From: Malania oleifera
Lineage: Eukaryota > Streptophyta > Magnoliopsida > Santalales > Ximeniaceae
Reading direction: 5' to 3'
DNA length: 64,000 nucleotides
Assembly: GCF_029873635.1 (NCBI RefSeq)
Contig: NC_080422.1
Coordinates: 4,134,001 to 4,198,000, forward strand
In this document: positions 10,600 through 23,923 of the stretch, one piece after another
Layout: each line of letters opens with the position of its first letter
Numbering within the stretch: position 1 is the first letter of the stretch
Notes under the pieces: model-generated
The model's input: only the letters and a program-made list of their open reading frames with translations
Database searches by the model: none
What the model was told of the DNA's origin: nothing
Position numbers and translations under genes: made by a program

Positions 10600-13373
10600 A
10601 TGGTTAGGGTCTCTTCGATTAAGTTCGATGTGAACAAGTTTGATAGAACTGATAATTTTGGGCTTTGGAAATGAAGGGTGAAGGACTTATTAGTGTAGCA
10701 AGGGATGGTGAAGGTGTTATACAGAAATAGTCAGACATCATGAACGACACAAGTTGGAAGGAGCTTGGAAGCAAAGGCGGTTTCCATGATCAGGTTATGT
10801 TTGACCGATGATGTGTTGTATCATGTCATGGATGAGGACTCGCCAGTGGTGGTTTGGTTGAAACTGGAGTGCCAATACATGTCCAAGTCGATTTTGAACA
10901 AACTATATCTTAAGAAAAAGCTTTATTCAGTTAAGATGGCAAAGAGTCCAGACTTGACTCAGCAAATCAACACATTTAATCAGATCATTAGTGATTTGGG
11001 GCAAGTTGATGTGAAGTTCGAGGAAGAGGACAAAGCGTTGATACTGTTGAATTCCCTACCTACGTCGCCTATATACGAGAATTTGGTTACGACGCAGACT
11101 TAAGGGAAAGAAACCCTAGAGTTGGAGGACATCATGAGTGCATTGTTGGGGTTCCATAAAAGGAAGAAGACCAGCGATGAGGGTTCATATGGTGAAGGGT
11201 TTGTGGCGAAGGGTAATCAGTATTGTGGGAGAGGCAAATCCTGGAGTGGACCGAGTGGTAATAAAACTTAGTCCAGGAGGAAGAAGGATGTTCACTGTTT
11301 TAAGTATAGGAAACTAGGACACATAAAATCATAATGTTCGGAGTGGGAGAAGGGAAAGGCAACAGCTTAAGGGGATTCTTAAGGGGATTCGTCAAAATCT
11401 GTGAATATAGTTGAAGAAGGGACTTAGGGAGCTGTGATGGTGAGATTCTTAATGTTTCATTGCCCCATAGGTTCTTGGATCCTAGACTTGGGATATTCTT
11501 TTCACATGATGCCCAACAAAGCCTGGTTCACCACTTACAGATTGGCGAGTCCCAGTTTTGTTTGATGGGAAACAGTGCAGTTTGCAAAGTTATCGGAATG
11601 GGGGATATCAGGATCAAGATGTATGACGGTGTGATAAGGACGTTGTGTGGGGTAAGACATGTAACCGATCTATAGAAGAGCGTGATATCATTGGGTGCTT
11701 TGGATTGTGAAGGGTATAGTTACAAGTCTAAAGGTTGACGATGATGGTGTGTGATGGGGTATTGATGGTGATGAAGGAACAGACGATTGTAGAGAATCTT
11801 TATGCACTGTAGGATAATATAGTTTTAGGTGGAGCTACAACTGAGAGTTTTGAGTCAGGAAATATTATTTTGTGTAATGTAACCCACACACAAAACAGTG
11901 GGTATTCTTAACGACATTCGTGCGGATGTTTAGGGACCAGTGAGGGCAGCATCACAGGTTGGACATGGGTATTTTGTGAGGTTATCACGAAAGGTCTGGG
12001 GGGTATCTTATGTGGAACAAGTTGGAGATATTAGTGAGGTGTAACTTGTGGTTGAGGTGGAGTACCAGACCGGGAGAGAGTTCCTCAGGCCAGATATTGT
12101 AGCTAAGTACACTGGTGTTCAAGAAGTTTTGTGAGCAGGACATGATGTATGCAAGGCTTGCAAGAGACTTCTTGGTGAAGTTAGCAAGTATGGTGTGTTT
12201 CTTGGTTAATCGATTGCTAAAGGTATCACTAGATGGGAGAATTGCAGGAGAGACTTGGACTGGTTATACGGTAGACTTTGGAGGTCTAGCTACCCACGTT
12301 TCTAGCGAGGTGGGATCTAGGCTTGGTGTTATGTCCGGACAATGCATCTTTCTGGTATATAAGAAAGATGAGTTCAAGTTAGGTGATCCAATGGCAAATA
12401 GGGTGGCGATTGGTGGAGACATGACTTTAGGTGTTAAAGCCACGAGACAACGTACTCAGGTAGATGAAGAGAAACGAGTACTAGAAAGTTGCAGTAGTAG
12501 CAATGAGCATGTTGTGCAATTGGAGTTGGAGACTCAGAGCAGTAGTGCAGGGAGTTCTAATTCAGGAGACTTGTGGTATCACAACATAAACTAGAAAAGA
12601 AAGAAGATTGTGATGCAGGTGGAGTTTCAGACTCAGGGCAGAGATGATATTGGTCATAATGCAAGGAATTCGAGCTTGGGAGACCAGTAGAATCACAATG
12701 GGCTCAAAGGCACTATTAGGCCACTGCCCAAGTGTGATATGATGTCTATGCAACCATTACTACCGGGAAGGATCCTACTACCTTTCAAAAGGCAGTGCAT
12801 AACCAGGAGAAGGGTAGGTGGACAGGTGCCATGGTGGAGGAGATGGAGGTATTGTATAAGAATCAAACAGGGGGGTTGGTGGAGCTACCAGAGGGGGAGA
12901 GGGAGATAGGTTGCAAGTGGGCACGTATTCTGTGGTTTTATGTGTGTGACATGTTGATTGTTGGAAAGTTTCTGACCGAAGTAAATCAGTCGGGGACATT
13001 GTTGAGAAAGGAAGTTGACATGAAGGCATTGAGTACTGCCAAGAGTATTCTTGGGTTGGAAATTTGCAAGGTTAAAGTTATAGGGAGATTGGGATTATCT
13101 CAGGGTGACTTTGTAGCTGCGGGGAGATTGGTGTTATCTCAGGGTAGCTGTATGGACAAAACTACATGGATATTGTGGTTATCTCAGGGTGGTTTTGGGG
13201 ATCAAGTGTTGCTAAGGTTTAGCATGGTTGATGTTAAACCTATCACCAATACACGGTTGGCGAATCTAAGTAAACAATCTATTGCTTAGTACTTAGGGAC
13301 GAACGGTGATTTTCGGGTCATGTCAAAGGTTTCTTACACCAGTCTAGTTGGGTACATCGGCAGGCAACAGAGG
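10600..13373 (+). pseudogene. Copia A gag-pol polyprotein, decayed, 5' portion
   Basis: The ATG at 10600 opens MVRVSSIKFDVNKFD, the start of a Copia gag, with stops soon after. A long gag stretch (10765-11103) holds the UBN2-type LY-L-Y--KM region. The zinc knuckle (about 11297-11340) reads CFKYRKLGHIKS and has lost its second Cys. Protease (about 11450-11530) reads [11 protein letters not shown], so DTG has become DLG. Integrase C-terminal sequence is at 12115-12440 (VCFLVNRLL, then SGQCIFLVYKK). RT begins at 12780 with the GRWTGAMVEEME region up to CKWA and then jumps directly to FYVCDMLIVGK. Most of the palm is deleted and the YVDD motif is now YVCD. Coding is lost after SLVGYI (13361), where Copia B is inserted. 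Confidence 0.85.
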
Positions 13374-15528
13374 TGTTGATTTAGGTGTAATCCCAAGAAA
13401 AGGGGGGGAGGGGGATGAATTGGGTATTTTAAAAATTTTGAAACTTATTTACCTCTTAGTCCCTCTTTCTAAATTTAACCAATTACTTATCAAATTCGTG
13501 TGTGGTTATTCAACATACATACATGCAATGTAAGTAATGAGGTGCATTGTGGAAATTAAAAAGATAAGGGAAGAGAGAATGCAAACGCGATTTTACGAGG
13601 TTCAGCCAACTCGACCCACTTCCTTGCCTTGAGCAACCCCCTCAAGGATTCTACTATAATCCTTGCTCCTTAAATTGGGACAGAGCTTCCTTTACAATCT
13701 ATTGCTTATAAGAGGTACAACTTCCTCCTAATCCGTTGCTTACAAGAGATACAACTCTCTACTCAAATCCGATTCACAACTCGAGCCATGATTACAATCA
13801 AATCTGTAAAACACTCAAAGTTGATTCCAACAAAGCTAGTGAGTACAATTGAAATTCTTAATGCATAATCATATGATGAAACTTGAAGTTCAGAATGTAT
13901 GTAATGATACACTCGTTAATGAATGAATACGCTTCAACACACAATTTCCTTTTTTACCAAAACTCCCAAGTAATGATATAATTAAAAGCTTTGGAGAAAA
14001 TTTGGGTTCTAGTTCACTTTGTGAAAATACATGAATATCTAATGTGAACTTATCAAAAGCTTAATCTTGAATATTATATCAATCAAAATCAAAAAACTTT
14101 CTTTCAAATATTCAATCACAACATGATCTTTGTAATATCCAAATCTATGTATATATATATATAACATGATTTCCAAAGATAAAAAACTGAATATAAAGTT
14201 TTCCAAAGAAAATATCCCTCAATAAAATAAATATTTATGAACACCAAGGATATTTAATCAAGTTTTTTTAATATATCTAAAATATAGATCCTTTAACTGA
14301 ATACACACTTGAATCAAACTATTTAACTTATGACGAAACCCTTTATCAAGTAGTGAGATTATCTAAATAATCTATATGAAAGTATACTCATTATCAATCA
14401 CTCAGCTTATTTCAATAATAGATTTTGGAATGAGAAGTTCGTTGAAAAATATATATCAATCAAGCAAATCAGTTTATATGAAGAAATTTTATGAGAAGAA
14501 ATATTAACGTGTAGATTGATTTACCAAACCTCAATACCAAACTGATTCCACAATGATAGTTAGATTGCTTTTTGAAAAACAAGATAGCCTTAGCTCTGAT
14601 TCGATGTAAGAACTTTGAAATCCCGGGTAAAGATGTTAGCAGTGTGTTCAAAGTTGTGCTAAACGTGCAATCTCTACAAAAGGTTTGTTCTCTTCTCTTC
14701 CAAAAGTCTTAGCTTTAGCACTAGGGTTTAGATGATGTATAAATAGGTATCTTGCCCTTAGAATCAATCTTGACCGTTGGATCAAGAATTAGCTTGCGTG
14801 TTCTCTCATTAAAAATTAGTTTTTTAAACTTTCCCGCGAGTTCAGGCGACTGAAGTTCTTTAGAGCTTCGAAAAATTAACCTGGACACAGGGTCAGGCGA
14901 CTGAAGTTGAGGTTCAATCTTCTGAAGTGACGAGTTCAGGCGATTGAAGTTGAGTTCCATCTACTAAGGTGTCTCGGCCAGTTTCTGTGTTTCACTATTA
15001 ATTTTTCAGGCAATTGAACTTAATCTTCAGTCTTCTGAAATTTTTTTTTCAGGTGACTAAGATTGAGTTCAAGCTACTGAAGTGACCATTTCCTGAATTT
15101 CTTCTTTCTAGTTCAAAAATCTGTTTTACTTTCTTTCATGACTCTTTAATAAAAAATATTTTCGGGGGTTTTAAAAGTATTTCTAGGTTCATAAATATCC
15201 CCTAATGATGTTCATGAAATGCATGAGACCTAAGGTCATTCTAGGATATATGTTGAGCCTCAAATTAAATCATATGAAAATGTAAATACATGAGTTCTAA
15301 GTACCCATTCCCATTACGCTCTTGAACTTGTCACTTGCATCTTCATTCTTCAACTCTTTTAGTTCCATGGATCTTGCCCAAATATGTATGCTTTATTCTT
15401 TATGGCTTCCATGACTTGTTTTCCTTCCGTGCATGCTTAATATAATTTTTATTCACAATCTCAATGCACTGATCAAATACCAAGTGATTTGTCATTATTA
15501 AAACAGGATTGGACTCATAGAGTCAACA
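13374..15528 (-). repeat. Copia B 3' LTR with internal tandem motifs
   Basis: TGTTGATTTAGG (13374) to GAGTCAACA (15528), 2155 bp. It shares structure with the solo LTR at 51179-53338: the (G)TAATCCCAAGA/GTGATCCCAAGAG block with a G-run near the left end, the ACGAGGTTC block, and a cluster of short repeats (variants of AGGCGACTGAAG, about 14843-15085) beside a TATA-like sequence (14736-14745). Confidence 0.85.
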
Positions 15529-15545
15529 ATCTCCCCCTTTTTGAT
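15529..15545 (-). other. Copia B polypurine tract
   Basis: On the minus strand, AAAAAGGGGGAGAT abuts the LTR end. This is the plus-strand DNA primer site expected just before a 3' LTR. Confidence 0.85.
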
Positions 15546-16229
15546 GATGACAAATACACGAGTAAAAATATATATAAAATGGGTTACGCTTAACAAGGCT
15601 CCCCCTCAAATAATGCATCAAATATTCAGTAAGTAAAATAAGCTCATGCCAAATGAGATATGCTCATGTTCATACACACGTTGTTTAGCCTAATTCCAAA
15701 TGGAATATGCTTATGTTCATGCACAAGTTGTTTAGCCTGATTCTTCTCCTATAGCTTGATCCTTATAACTTGATTCAACTTATAACCTGATTCTTCTACC
15801 CCTTTACACAATTAGTGTTGTCAACTATTTTTGCCCATTTTTGCCTAAAGTCCGATTCTTCTTCCCCTTTTGACATCAACAAAAAGGTATATAATATTAA
15901 TACATGAATTGAGATAGTCTTATATTTTTCTCTCGTTTTAAGTCTTAATGTTTTGAACTTATTCAACCATCAGATTTGACCAAAAAATTTACTTCTCCCT
16001 TTTTTTTTTTTGACATCAACCATCCCCCTTACTAATGCATAAATCTGTGCTGTGGAATGTAAATTGCATTGTGAACATACACAGTGTGTCAACTGTCAAA
16101 GATTTTGTGAGGATACCAATATTGATTAATGTGATATCAAATGAGAATAAATGAGTCGAAAGTGAAATGTTTTAACAAATTGTGAATATCAAGCGATGTT
16201 GCTCCCCCTGAATTATGTCATCTAATATA

Positions 16230-19200
16230 ATTCTAGGCAACCTCTCGACTATGCATCAAGCCTAATTCTCGCCTAATTTGGATAAACCTATCCTCCGCAA
16301 GTGGTTTCATGAATATGTCTGCCCATTGTTCATCCGTGCATACAAACTCAAGTGTCACATTTCCTTTTTGTACATGATCACGAAGAAAGTGATGTTATAT
16401 TTCTATATCCTTAGTTCATGAATGTAATATGGGATTCTTTGAGATGTTTATTGCACTCGTATTGTCGCATCTTATAAGAATTGTTTCATAGCTTAATCCA
16501 AAATCCGTCAGTTGTTACTTCATGTATAGCGTTTGAGCACAACAACTACCTGCCGCTATGTATTCTGTCTCAGCTGTGGAAAGAGCAACTGAATTCTTTT
16601 TCTTGCAAAATCAAGAAACTAACGAATGTTCTAAGAAATGACATGTACCACTCGTGCTCTTCCTATCCACTTTACTACCCCAAAATCAGCATCTGAATAG
16701 CTGATAATCTCAAAAGATGTATACTTAGGATACCAAAACCCAAGTTCAACGATTCCTATAAGGTATCTAAGTATTCGTTTAACAGCTAGCAATTGTGACT
16801 CTTTTGGTGCAGCCTAAAATATTGCGCACAAACATACGCTAAACATTATATCAGGACTACTAGCAGTCAGATATAGTAAGCTACCAATCATTCCACAATA
16901 AAACTTGACATCTACTAGTATACCTTGTTTATCTTTGTCTAATTTCAATGAAGCGCTCATAGGTATACCTAGTATTTTTACATCTTCTATATTAAACTTT
17001 TTGAGTAGATCTCTAATATACTTCGATTGATTTATGAATACTCCATGTTTCGCTTGTTTGATCTGAAGTCCTAGGAAGAAATTTAGTTCACCCATCATGC
17101 TCATCTTAAATTCATTTTTCATAGTACTAACAAATTCATTACACAATTCTTTATTTGTAGCTCCAAATATGATATCATCTATATATACTTAAACTAGGAG
17201 AATGTCATCTTTCTTAGACTTTATGAACAAAGTTGTATCTATCTTTCCTCTGATAAATTCATTTTCTAGTATAAAACAGCTTAACCTTTCATACCAAACT
17301 CTACGAGCTTGCTTTAAACCGTACAGGGCTTTTGTCAGTCTATAAATGTGATATGAGTTCTTATGATTTCAAAACCTGGGGTTGTTCTACATATACTTCT
17401 TCACTTATGTAGCCATTTAAAAATGCATTCTTGACATCCATTTGATATATCTTGAAATCCTTAAAAGCAGTATAGGCTAAAAGCATTTGAATGGCTTCCA
17501 TTCTAGCTACAGGTGCAAAGGTTTCTTCAAAATCTATTCCTTCTTCCTGGTTATATTCTTGAGCTACTAGTCTAGCCTTATTTCTAACAACTATCCCATG
17601 TTTAACTTTCTTGTTCTTATATATCCATTTTGTCCCAATAATTGTCTTATCCTCAGGTCTAGGAACTAATGTCCATACTTTGTTTCTCTCAATCTAGTTT
17701 AACTCTTCTTGCATGGACAACACCCATGATTCATCCTCAATTGCTTCACTCACATTCCTCGGTTTTTCTTGAGATAGAAAGGCAAAATGACTAATCATAT
17801 TCCTAAGTGAGGATCGTGTGGCTACTTCACGTAATGGTTCACCTATTATTTGATCAATAAGATGATTCTTTATGTACTTCCATTCTCTAGGTGGTTCATT
17901 AACCTCATTTTCAATTTGATTAGTTTCAGTGGATGGTTCCTTAATTTCATTTTTCTTTTCCAAATCATTCTCAATGGATAGTTTCTCAAATTCCTTGTTT
18001 ATCTCAACTTCATCTTCATCAGTTCTCTTGGAGAAGGGATTTGACTCATCGAACACTTCATGAATAGATTCTATAACCATTAATGTTCGTTTGTTATATA
18101 CTCTGTAGGCTTTACTATCTAAGGCATACCCTAGGAAGAGACCTTAATCTGATTTCACATCAAACTCTCCTAGGTGTTCGTTTTCTCTAAGCACAAAATA
18201 TTTATAGCCAAAGACATAAAAATATGATATGTTTGGTCTATGGTCATTCCATAATTTGTACGAAGTCTTATTAAGTGATGGTTTAATCAAAACTCTATTT
18301 AGAACATAGCAGACGGTATTTACTGCTTCAGCCCAGAAATACTTAGGTAGTTTATATTCGTTAAGCATAGTTTTGGCCATATCTTGTATAGGCCTATTTT
18401 TCATTTCAACTACACCATTCTACTGTAGTGTTCTAGGGGCTGAAAAGTTATGAGTTATTCCTAATGAATTGTAGTAGTCTTCCATGCCTTGATTTTTAAA
18501 TTCTCTACCCCTATCACTTCGAATTTTAGTGATAGTATATCCCTTTTCATTTTAGATTTTCTTGCACAGGTTTATGAATTATTCACACGCTTCATCTTTG
18601 TGACTCAAGAATAGTACCCAAGTATATCTTGAAAAATCATCAACTATGATGAATGCGTATGATTTTCCTCCTAAACTCTTAATTGGGTTTGGACCAAATA
18701 AATCTAAGTGTAGCATTTGAAGTGACCTAGTAGAGGAGATTTTTTTCTTTTTCTTAAAGCTTGTTCTTACTTGTTTTTCTAGTTGACAAGCCTCACAAAT
18801 TTTATCTTTAATGAATTTTGTCTTAGGAAATCCCTTAACTAAGTCTCCCTTAATTAGTTTAGATATTAAGTCCATGTTTGCGTGTCCTAGTCTCCTATGC
18901 CAAATCCAACTAATTTCATGCATAATAGAGAAGCATGTTACACTCTGTGAGGTTAAGCTATCAAAACTGGTGGTATATACATTTTCATGACGCTCAACAG
19001 TGAACAATATCTTATTATCAGTTTTGCGTTCAATAATGCACTTGTCATGTTCAAAAGACACTTTGTAACCTTTATCACACAGTTGACTTATACTCAACAA
19101 GTTATGCTTTAAACCATCAATCAGTAAAACATCATCTATAATTAGTGATGAATCATTACCAACTTTACCTCGCCTGTGATCCTTCCCTTAGCATTATCTC

Positions 19201-19433
19201 CAAAAGTCAAATCCTTCATCCTTGGGTGTGATGGATGTGAACTACGCTTTATCACCGGTCATGTGACGTGAACATCCGCTATCCATATACCATCTGTCTT
19301 TTGAGGATGATGATTTTAAGCATATCTGCAAGACACAATCAGACAACCAATTTTGGTACCCATATTTTCTTGGGTCCACGGGATTTTGTACTTGTTTCTC
19401 CTTTGACCTTCTATACTTTCTTAATTTTGACAT
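16230..19433 (-). pseudogene. Copia B pol: protease, integrase, RT, RNase H
   Basis: Minus-strand order. The protease end (19433-19242) contains WYMDSGCSRHMTGDK. The GAG-pre-integrase region (about 19100-18820) has HRRLGHANMDLISKL followed by CEACQLEKQVR. The integrase core follows (HLDLFGP, then FIIVDDFSRYTWVLFL). The integrase C-terminal part (18404-18144) contains PKYFWAEAVNTVCYVLNR. RT (about 17740-16814) has [19 protein letters not shown], an intact YIDDIIFG catalytic motif near 17165-17195, and LNFFLGLQIKQ. RNase H continues to the FIQIRRELG end near 16240-16270. Stops and frameshifts break every domain junction, including one stop just before the YIDD motif. Confidence 0.85.
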
Positions 19434-20633
19434 CTTTACTTTTGAAAGGACAGTTAAATTTTATGTGACCCAACCTTTTACATTTAAAACATGCAATATT
19501 TCTATGATAGTCTTTAGTTGGAACATATGATTTTGACTCTCTTACAAAATATACCATGTAAAGATGTCTCTGTTTTAGATTTTCTCTTCCATTAAAACCA
19601 AGACTTTCATTTTCTAGGGAATTTCTTTGAGCTCCTAGTAGTTTTTCAAAATTATTTTGTCCTTCAGTAAATTTACAAATACTCTTAGACTTGTCTTTCA
19701 AATTCTTTTCTAACTCCTCAATTTTCAAATTTTTGTCTTTCATGAGAGATGCATGCGATTCATTTTGGTGTTCAGCTAAACTTGAAAGTTCTTTGACTTT
19801 ATTTTTCAAATTAGAATTTTTATTAGTTTTTTCTTAAGAATTTTAATAGTATACAAATATTCTTGTTTCAGTTCATCATATGAAAGCATGTCATTCTCAT
19901 TTTTAGAATCACTAAAATAATAAGAAGATGATGAGAATGATGATTGTACCTCAAGGTCATCATGTGCCATTAGACACAGATTGGCACTGTTGTCATCACT
20001 GGATTTAGATTTTGAGCAGCTTGTGTTGTGCGTATCCCAACTGACTTTTAACGCCTTCTTCTTTTTCTTTGAGGCTTTTACTAGTTTGGGACACTCAGGC
20101 TTGATGTGTTCAACCTCTCTACAGTTGTAGCATGTTGGTGGATCTTCCTTCTTTTTCTTCATGCTTGACTGTCCTCTTTTTTATTTTGAGTTCCGAAATT
20201 TTATGTTGAACTTCTTATTCTTCTTCAAGTACTTCTTGAGCTTTTTTGTTAGTAAGGTCATGTCATCATCTGATTCTGACTCACTTTCCTCACTAGAGCA
20301 GTGATATGATGCCTTAAGCATTGTGGCTTTCTTTTCTTTGCTTTGCTTTGCTCATTCTTCCTCTCATTTATTGTAAGCTCATAGGTGATGAGTGATCTAA
20401 TGAGTTTGTCAATAGACATCTCCTTGAGATTTATCCCTTCTGCTATTGCTGTAGCTTTCGCTTCCCACACTGGAGGTAATCCCCTAAGTATTTTTCTTGA
20501 TCAACTCATAAGTAGGATAAGTTTTTTCAAGTGCAATTAAAGAATTTGTGATGTGTGTGAATCTAGTGTACATGGATTGAATAGATTCATCAACAATCAT
20601 CTTAAATACTTCATATTCACTGGTGAGCATGTC
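19434..20633 (-). pseudogene. Copia B gag, N-terminally truncated
   Basis: Two CCHC knuckles are visible on the minus strand: CYNCREVEHIKPEC (about 20110) and CFKCKRLGHIKFNC (about 19460), both with all four ligands. Between them is a Lys/Glu/Ser-rich, coiled-coil-prone region. Upstream, SIDKLIRSLITYE belongs to the UBN2-type gag core. The N-terminal part is cut off by the Gypsy LTR at 20634. The long gag with a second knuckle near the protease fits Sireviruses. Confidence 0.78.
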
Positions 20634-21525
20634 TGTAATGACCTCAAAATGATATCATTTTTTTTTTACAAATGAACTATTTTGATACCCCTTGCTATGA
20701 AACTCGGGCCTCAGAAGGCACTGGGGTAATCCTGTATACAAAAATCATACCTACGCAGCGGAAACATAAATCATACAACCACATATACCATACAATACTA
20801 GAAATTTGTATCTCTAAACCATAGCTATATACATCCTTGTCTAGAAATATCTATCCTAAAAACACAACACATTATACAAACTTACCCTATAACTAGGGTA
20901 ACTAAGTAAACTCTCTATCTGCGAACTTGATCTGCTCGTCTAACTGGTTCACCTGAAAAATGTTAAAGTAATTGGGTGAGTCGATGCTCAGGTGTGGCAA
21001 CTAAGTTACATATACTTTAAATAACATCTGAACTGTAGTAAAGGATAAATCAGTAAAGCATGTCTTACATTTTTCGCAGTTTAAAACATAACTGTATCAT
21101 CTGAGTTTTCTACTTTTCATACTACTAATATCATACTATACTTACCAAATACTGTAAAATTGTATACATATACATAATTTTGCGTTATCCTTGGAACTCT
21201 GTATGTCATGATTTGATCCCTCATAGCAGGGTTGTGCGTCCTGTATGCGAGACTTAACTTGGTCGGCCCTCTAGATAAGTCACTATACTCTACACTACCT
21301 CAGTCCGGCCAAACTGCATACTTTCCTAGGCGCGGGATTGGCTGCTATCTCGTCAAACTAGCCCCCTCAACTCAGCGAACTGTGGAGCTGCATACTCTCC
21401 GAGCACAGTTGACGGTACACACACACTATTTGAGATATGTGGTTGCACTCTATCTGTATTAGCAACGGTACCGTACTCTGTATTCTGTATCTGTATCTGT
21501 CTGTAATATTTTCACATGGATGTGA

Positions 21526-21528
<3 letters not shown>

Positions 21529-21570
<42 letters not shown>
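21529..21570. repeat. (TA)n microsatellite
   Basis: A pure TA dinucleotide run inside the outer Gypsy LTR. Confidence 0.9.
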
Positions 21571-21571
<1 letters not shown>

Positions 21572-21656
21572 TCTTTTACTGTTTTCATCATGTTTCCAAA
21601 ATAACCATAACACTATAACTATGTACTGTAAATACTATAATATCTGTATAACTGTA

Positions 21657-21906
21657 GCATCAGATGGTGTGGACACTTGCAACATAGGCCTTATAGTGCA
21701 CCTGTGAGGAAGAGTGACTTAGTTACTGTGGGGGGCAGTAGAAGGGGTAGGGGTAGACCTAAAACAACTTGGGAGGAGATAGTGAGTAAGGATTTAATAT
21801 CCTTGAATCTATCAAAAGAAATGGTCCATGATCGCATAAATTGGCGGAAAAAGATTCATATAGCCGACCCCACTTAGTGGGACTAAGGCTTGGTTTTGTT
21901 GTTGTT
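21657..21906 (+). mobile_element. RTE-type LINE 3' end, 5' truncated
   Basis: Translation gives GRGRPKTTWEEIVSKDL, then HDRINWRKKIHIADPT, the conserved C-terminus of plant RTE LINE ORFs. It is followed by the typical 3' tail TTGTTGTTGTT at about 21895-21906. Only the last about 250 bp are present, as expected of incomplete reverse transcription. Confidence 0.78.
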
Positions 21907-21929
21907 ATATATACTATAACATTTATAAT

Positions 21930-22447
21930 GCTCTGACACCAAACTGGATTAAACCCAACCAATAACTTAGGCAGCGAGAGGCAGAAATCCAATAACATAA
22001 CCATATATAATTATATACAATACTAGAGTGCTAAAATGTTTCCTAAAATATACATGTACGACTGTTCCCCAAAATACCCTTAACTGACCTAGGGCTATAC
22101 AAAAATACTCCAAAAACATACTCACTGTCTACTGACAGGGTAATACTGAAGCCCTTCTATCTGCGAGCCTGGTTTGCTCGCCTACCTGGGTTACCTGAAA
22201 AATGTTAAAGTAGTGGGATGAGCCAACGCTCAGTAAGACGAAATATGCTATTGCTAGTGTGTGGCAAATGAGTTACAATACTATGAAAATCTGTTACTAT
22301 ATATTCATGTATAATTGAAACTGTAATTGCTATTCAACTAATATAAACCACCCTCCTTTCTAGGTTGCTTAACATATCTATACTTTAGGTTTCTATTCAA
22401 AAATACTTCTAATATACATAAGTATATTCTCTGTCTCTGTGAATCTG

Positions 22448-22499
<52 letters not shown>

Positions 22500-23923
22500 T
22501 AATAATTGAAAAACTTCCCTATGGATAACTATGTGTCATGATTTAACCCCTTATGACAAGGTTGTGCGACCCGTAGGCGAGATCTACCTTGGCTGGCCGA
22601 TTAGGATAAACCATTATACTCCCTCAGTCAGATCGGCCACTCCTCAACCCATATCTGAAGGAGAGCCTGTCCACGTCTGGGCACGATCGACCTACTACCA
22701 CGTATTATCTAAATAGGTGGTTGAACTTTGAACTAAAATATCTGTAGCTACGATACCGTGCTCTGTAACTGTATGGTCCAATAGGGTCTGATACTATATA
22801 ATACATCTCTATATACAACTATCTGATTTACCATGATTCTGAAATAACTGTATTAACCATGACAATAAAATAAATTGTAACTGTGTCAACTGTATTTTTT
22901 AATTGAACTGTAATCTATAAGTCATGGTACTAGAAACTGTATAATCATGGTACTGAAAACTATATAATCATGGTATTCTGTAATTATTATGAAACATATC
23001 CATTGGCTGTATATTTTGTAAAACTTACCCTGAAAATAGTGTAAAACATGCTTCTGTACTATATTTATATTCTCAAGCCACACAGTGATTTAATGCATAA
23101 TATTCATAATTAATAATCTGTGTAATCACCTGTTGTGAATAATAAACTGGTAAAAATATACATTTCATACTGGAAATCATTTTAAAACTACCTAGCATAA
23201 CATATTTCCCTTACTTGATTTCTGCTAAAATCCTCTTACTGAGACAGGTCCTACACCCGCAAGGTTCTCCACTCAACACCCTAAAAATCATATATCCCAG
23301 AACAAAATGTCACTATTTCTATGTCTATAGCATTTCCTACAGCTGCTGGAAAGTCAAATTCCGAATAAAAGACCTTATCCTAGATTTGGGATGAATTCTA
23401 ACTTCGTTTTACCGACGATCCGCTTTGGCAGACTTGAAGAGAACTCCTCCAAGAGCATCGTGGTGGCCTCAAATCGATGATTTGGGGACTGAAGGGACCG
23501 AAATCGAAGAGAGATGGAGGGGGAGCCATAGAGGAGAGAAAGAGAGGGTTTTGGCTGAAAATTCAGCTTGAAAATCCGAGTTAAACACTATTTATACTGC
23601 GGCTTTCATCGACGAGTCCTTAAGTAATTTTGTCGACGAATCTTACTTCCTCGTCGATGAATTTCAGACAGCCTAAATCCCCTCTCGGTATTTTGTCGTC
23701 GACGAAGCTCGCCCTTGTCGACGAGGTCTTGCTGTACCCTCGTCAACGAATCCCCTGTATTAGTCGACGAGACCCTGATAAATTTATTGGGTATTTTCCC
23801 AAAGTGCGATATCATTGACAAACGCTCCGCGTTCGTAGACGAAGTCAACTGCCTCCTTCTGTTACTATTTCCATTTCTCTCTCTCTTTATTATTTAAATA
23901 CCATTATTCTTTGGGTCGTTACA
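21930..23923 (-). repeat. Inner Gypsy LTR with PBS remnant
   Basis: GCTCTGACACCAAAC (about 21932), a decayed primer-binding complement, precedes an LTR that ends in GGGTCGTTACA at 23923. The body has the conserved GTTGTGCGACCCGTAGGCG block (22561-22580), a (GA)n-rich promoter-proximal region, minus-strand TATA (CTATTTATACTG, about 23588-23599) and a GTCGAC stretch (23608-23850). The exact left start is uncertain because its TG terminus has mutated. Confidence 0.65.
22450..22497. repeat. (ATA)n microsatellite
   Basis: About 16 near-perfect ATA units inside the inner Gypsy LTR. Confidence 0.9.

Larger units (their letters stand above)
13374..20633 (-). mobile_element. Sirevirus-like Ty1/Copia element B, lacking its 5' LTR
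   Basis: The element reads on the minus strand: 3' LTR at 13374-15528, polypurine tract, pol (19433 down to about 16230), gag (to 20633). Gag has two zinc knuckles and a coiled-coil-rich region, and pol has the order protease, integrase, RT, RNase H. The 5' LTR, primer binding site and gag N-terminus are missing. Where they should be, a Gypsy LTR begins at 20634. The left flank AGAGG (13369-13373) recurs at 24877-24881 at the point where Copia A resumes, which suggests the original insertion spanned to there. Confidence 0.82.

Noticed and set aside
12778..13029. Minus-strand frame opposite Copia A RT
   Set aside because: A shadow of the plus-strand frame that carries clear Copia RT motifs.
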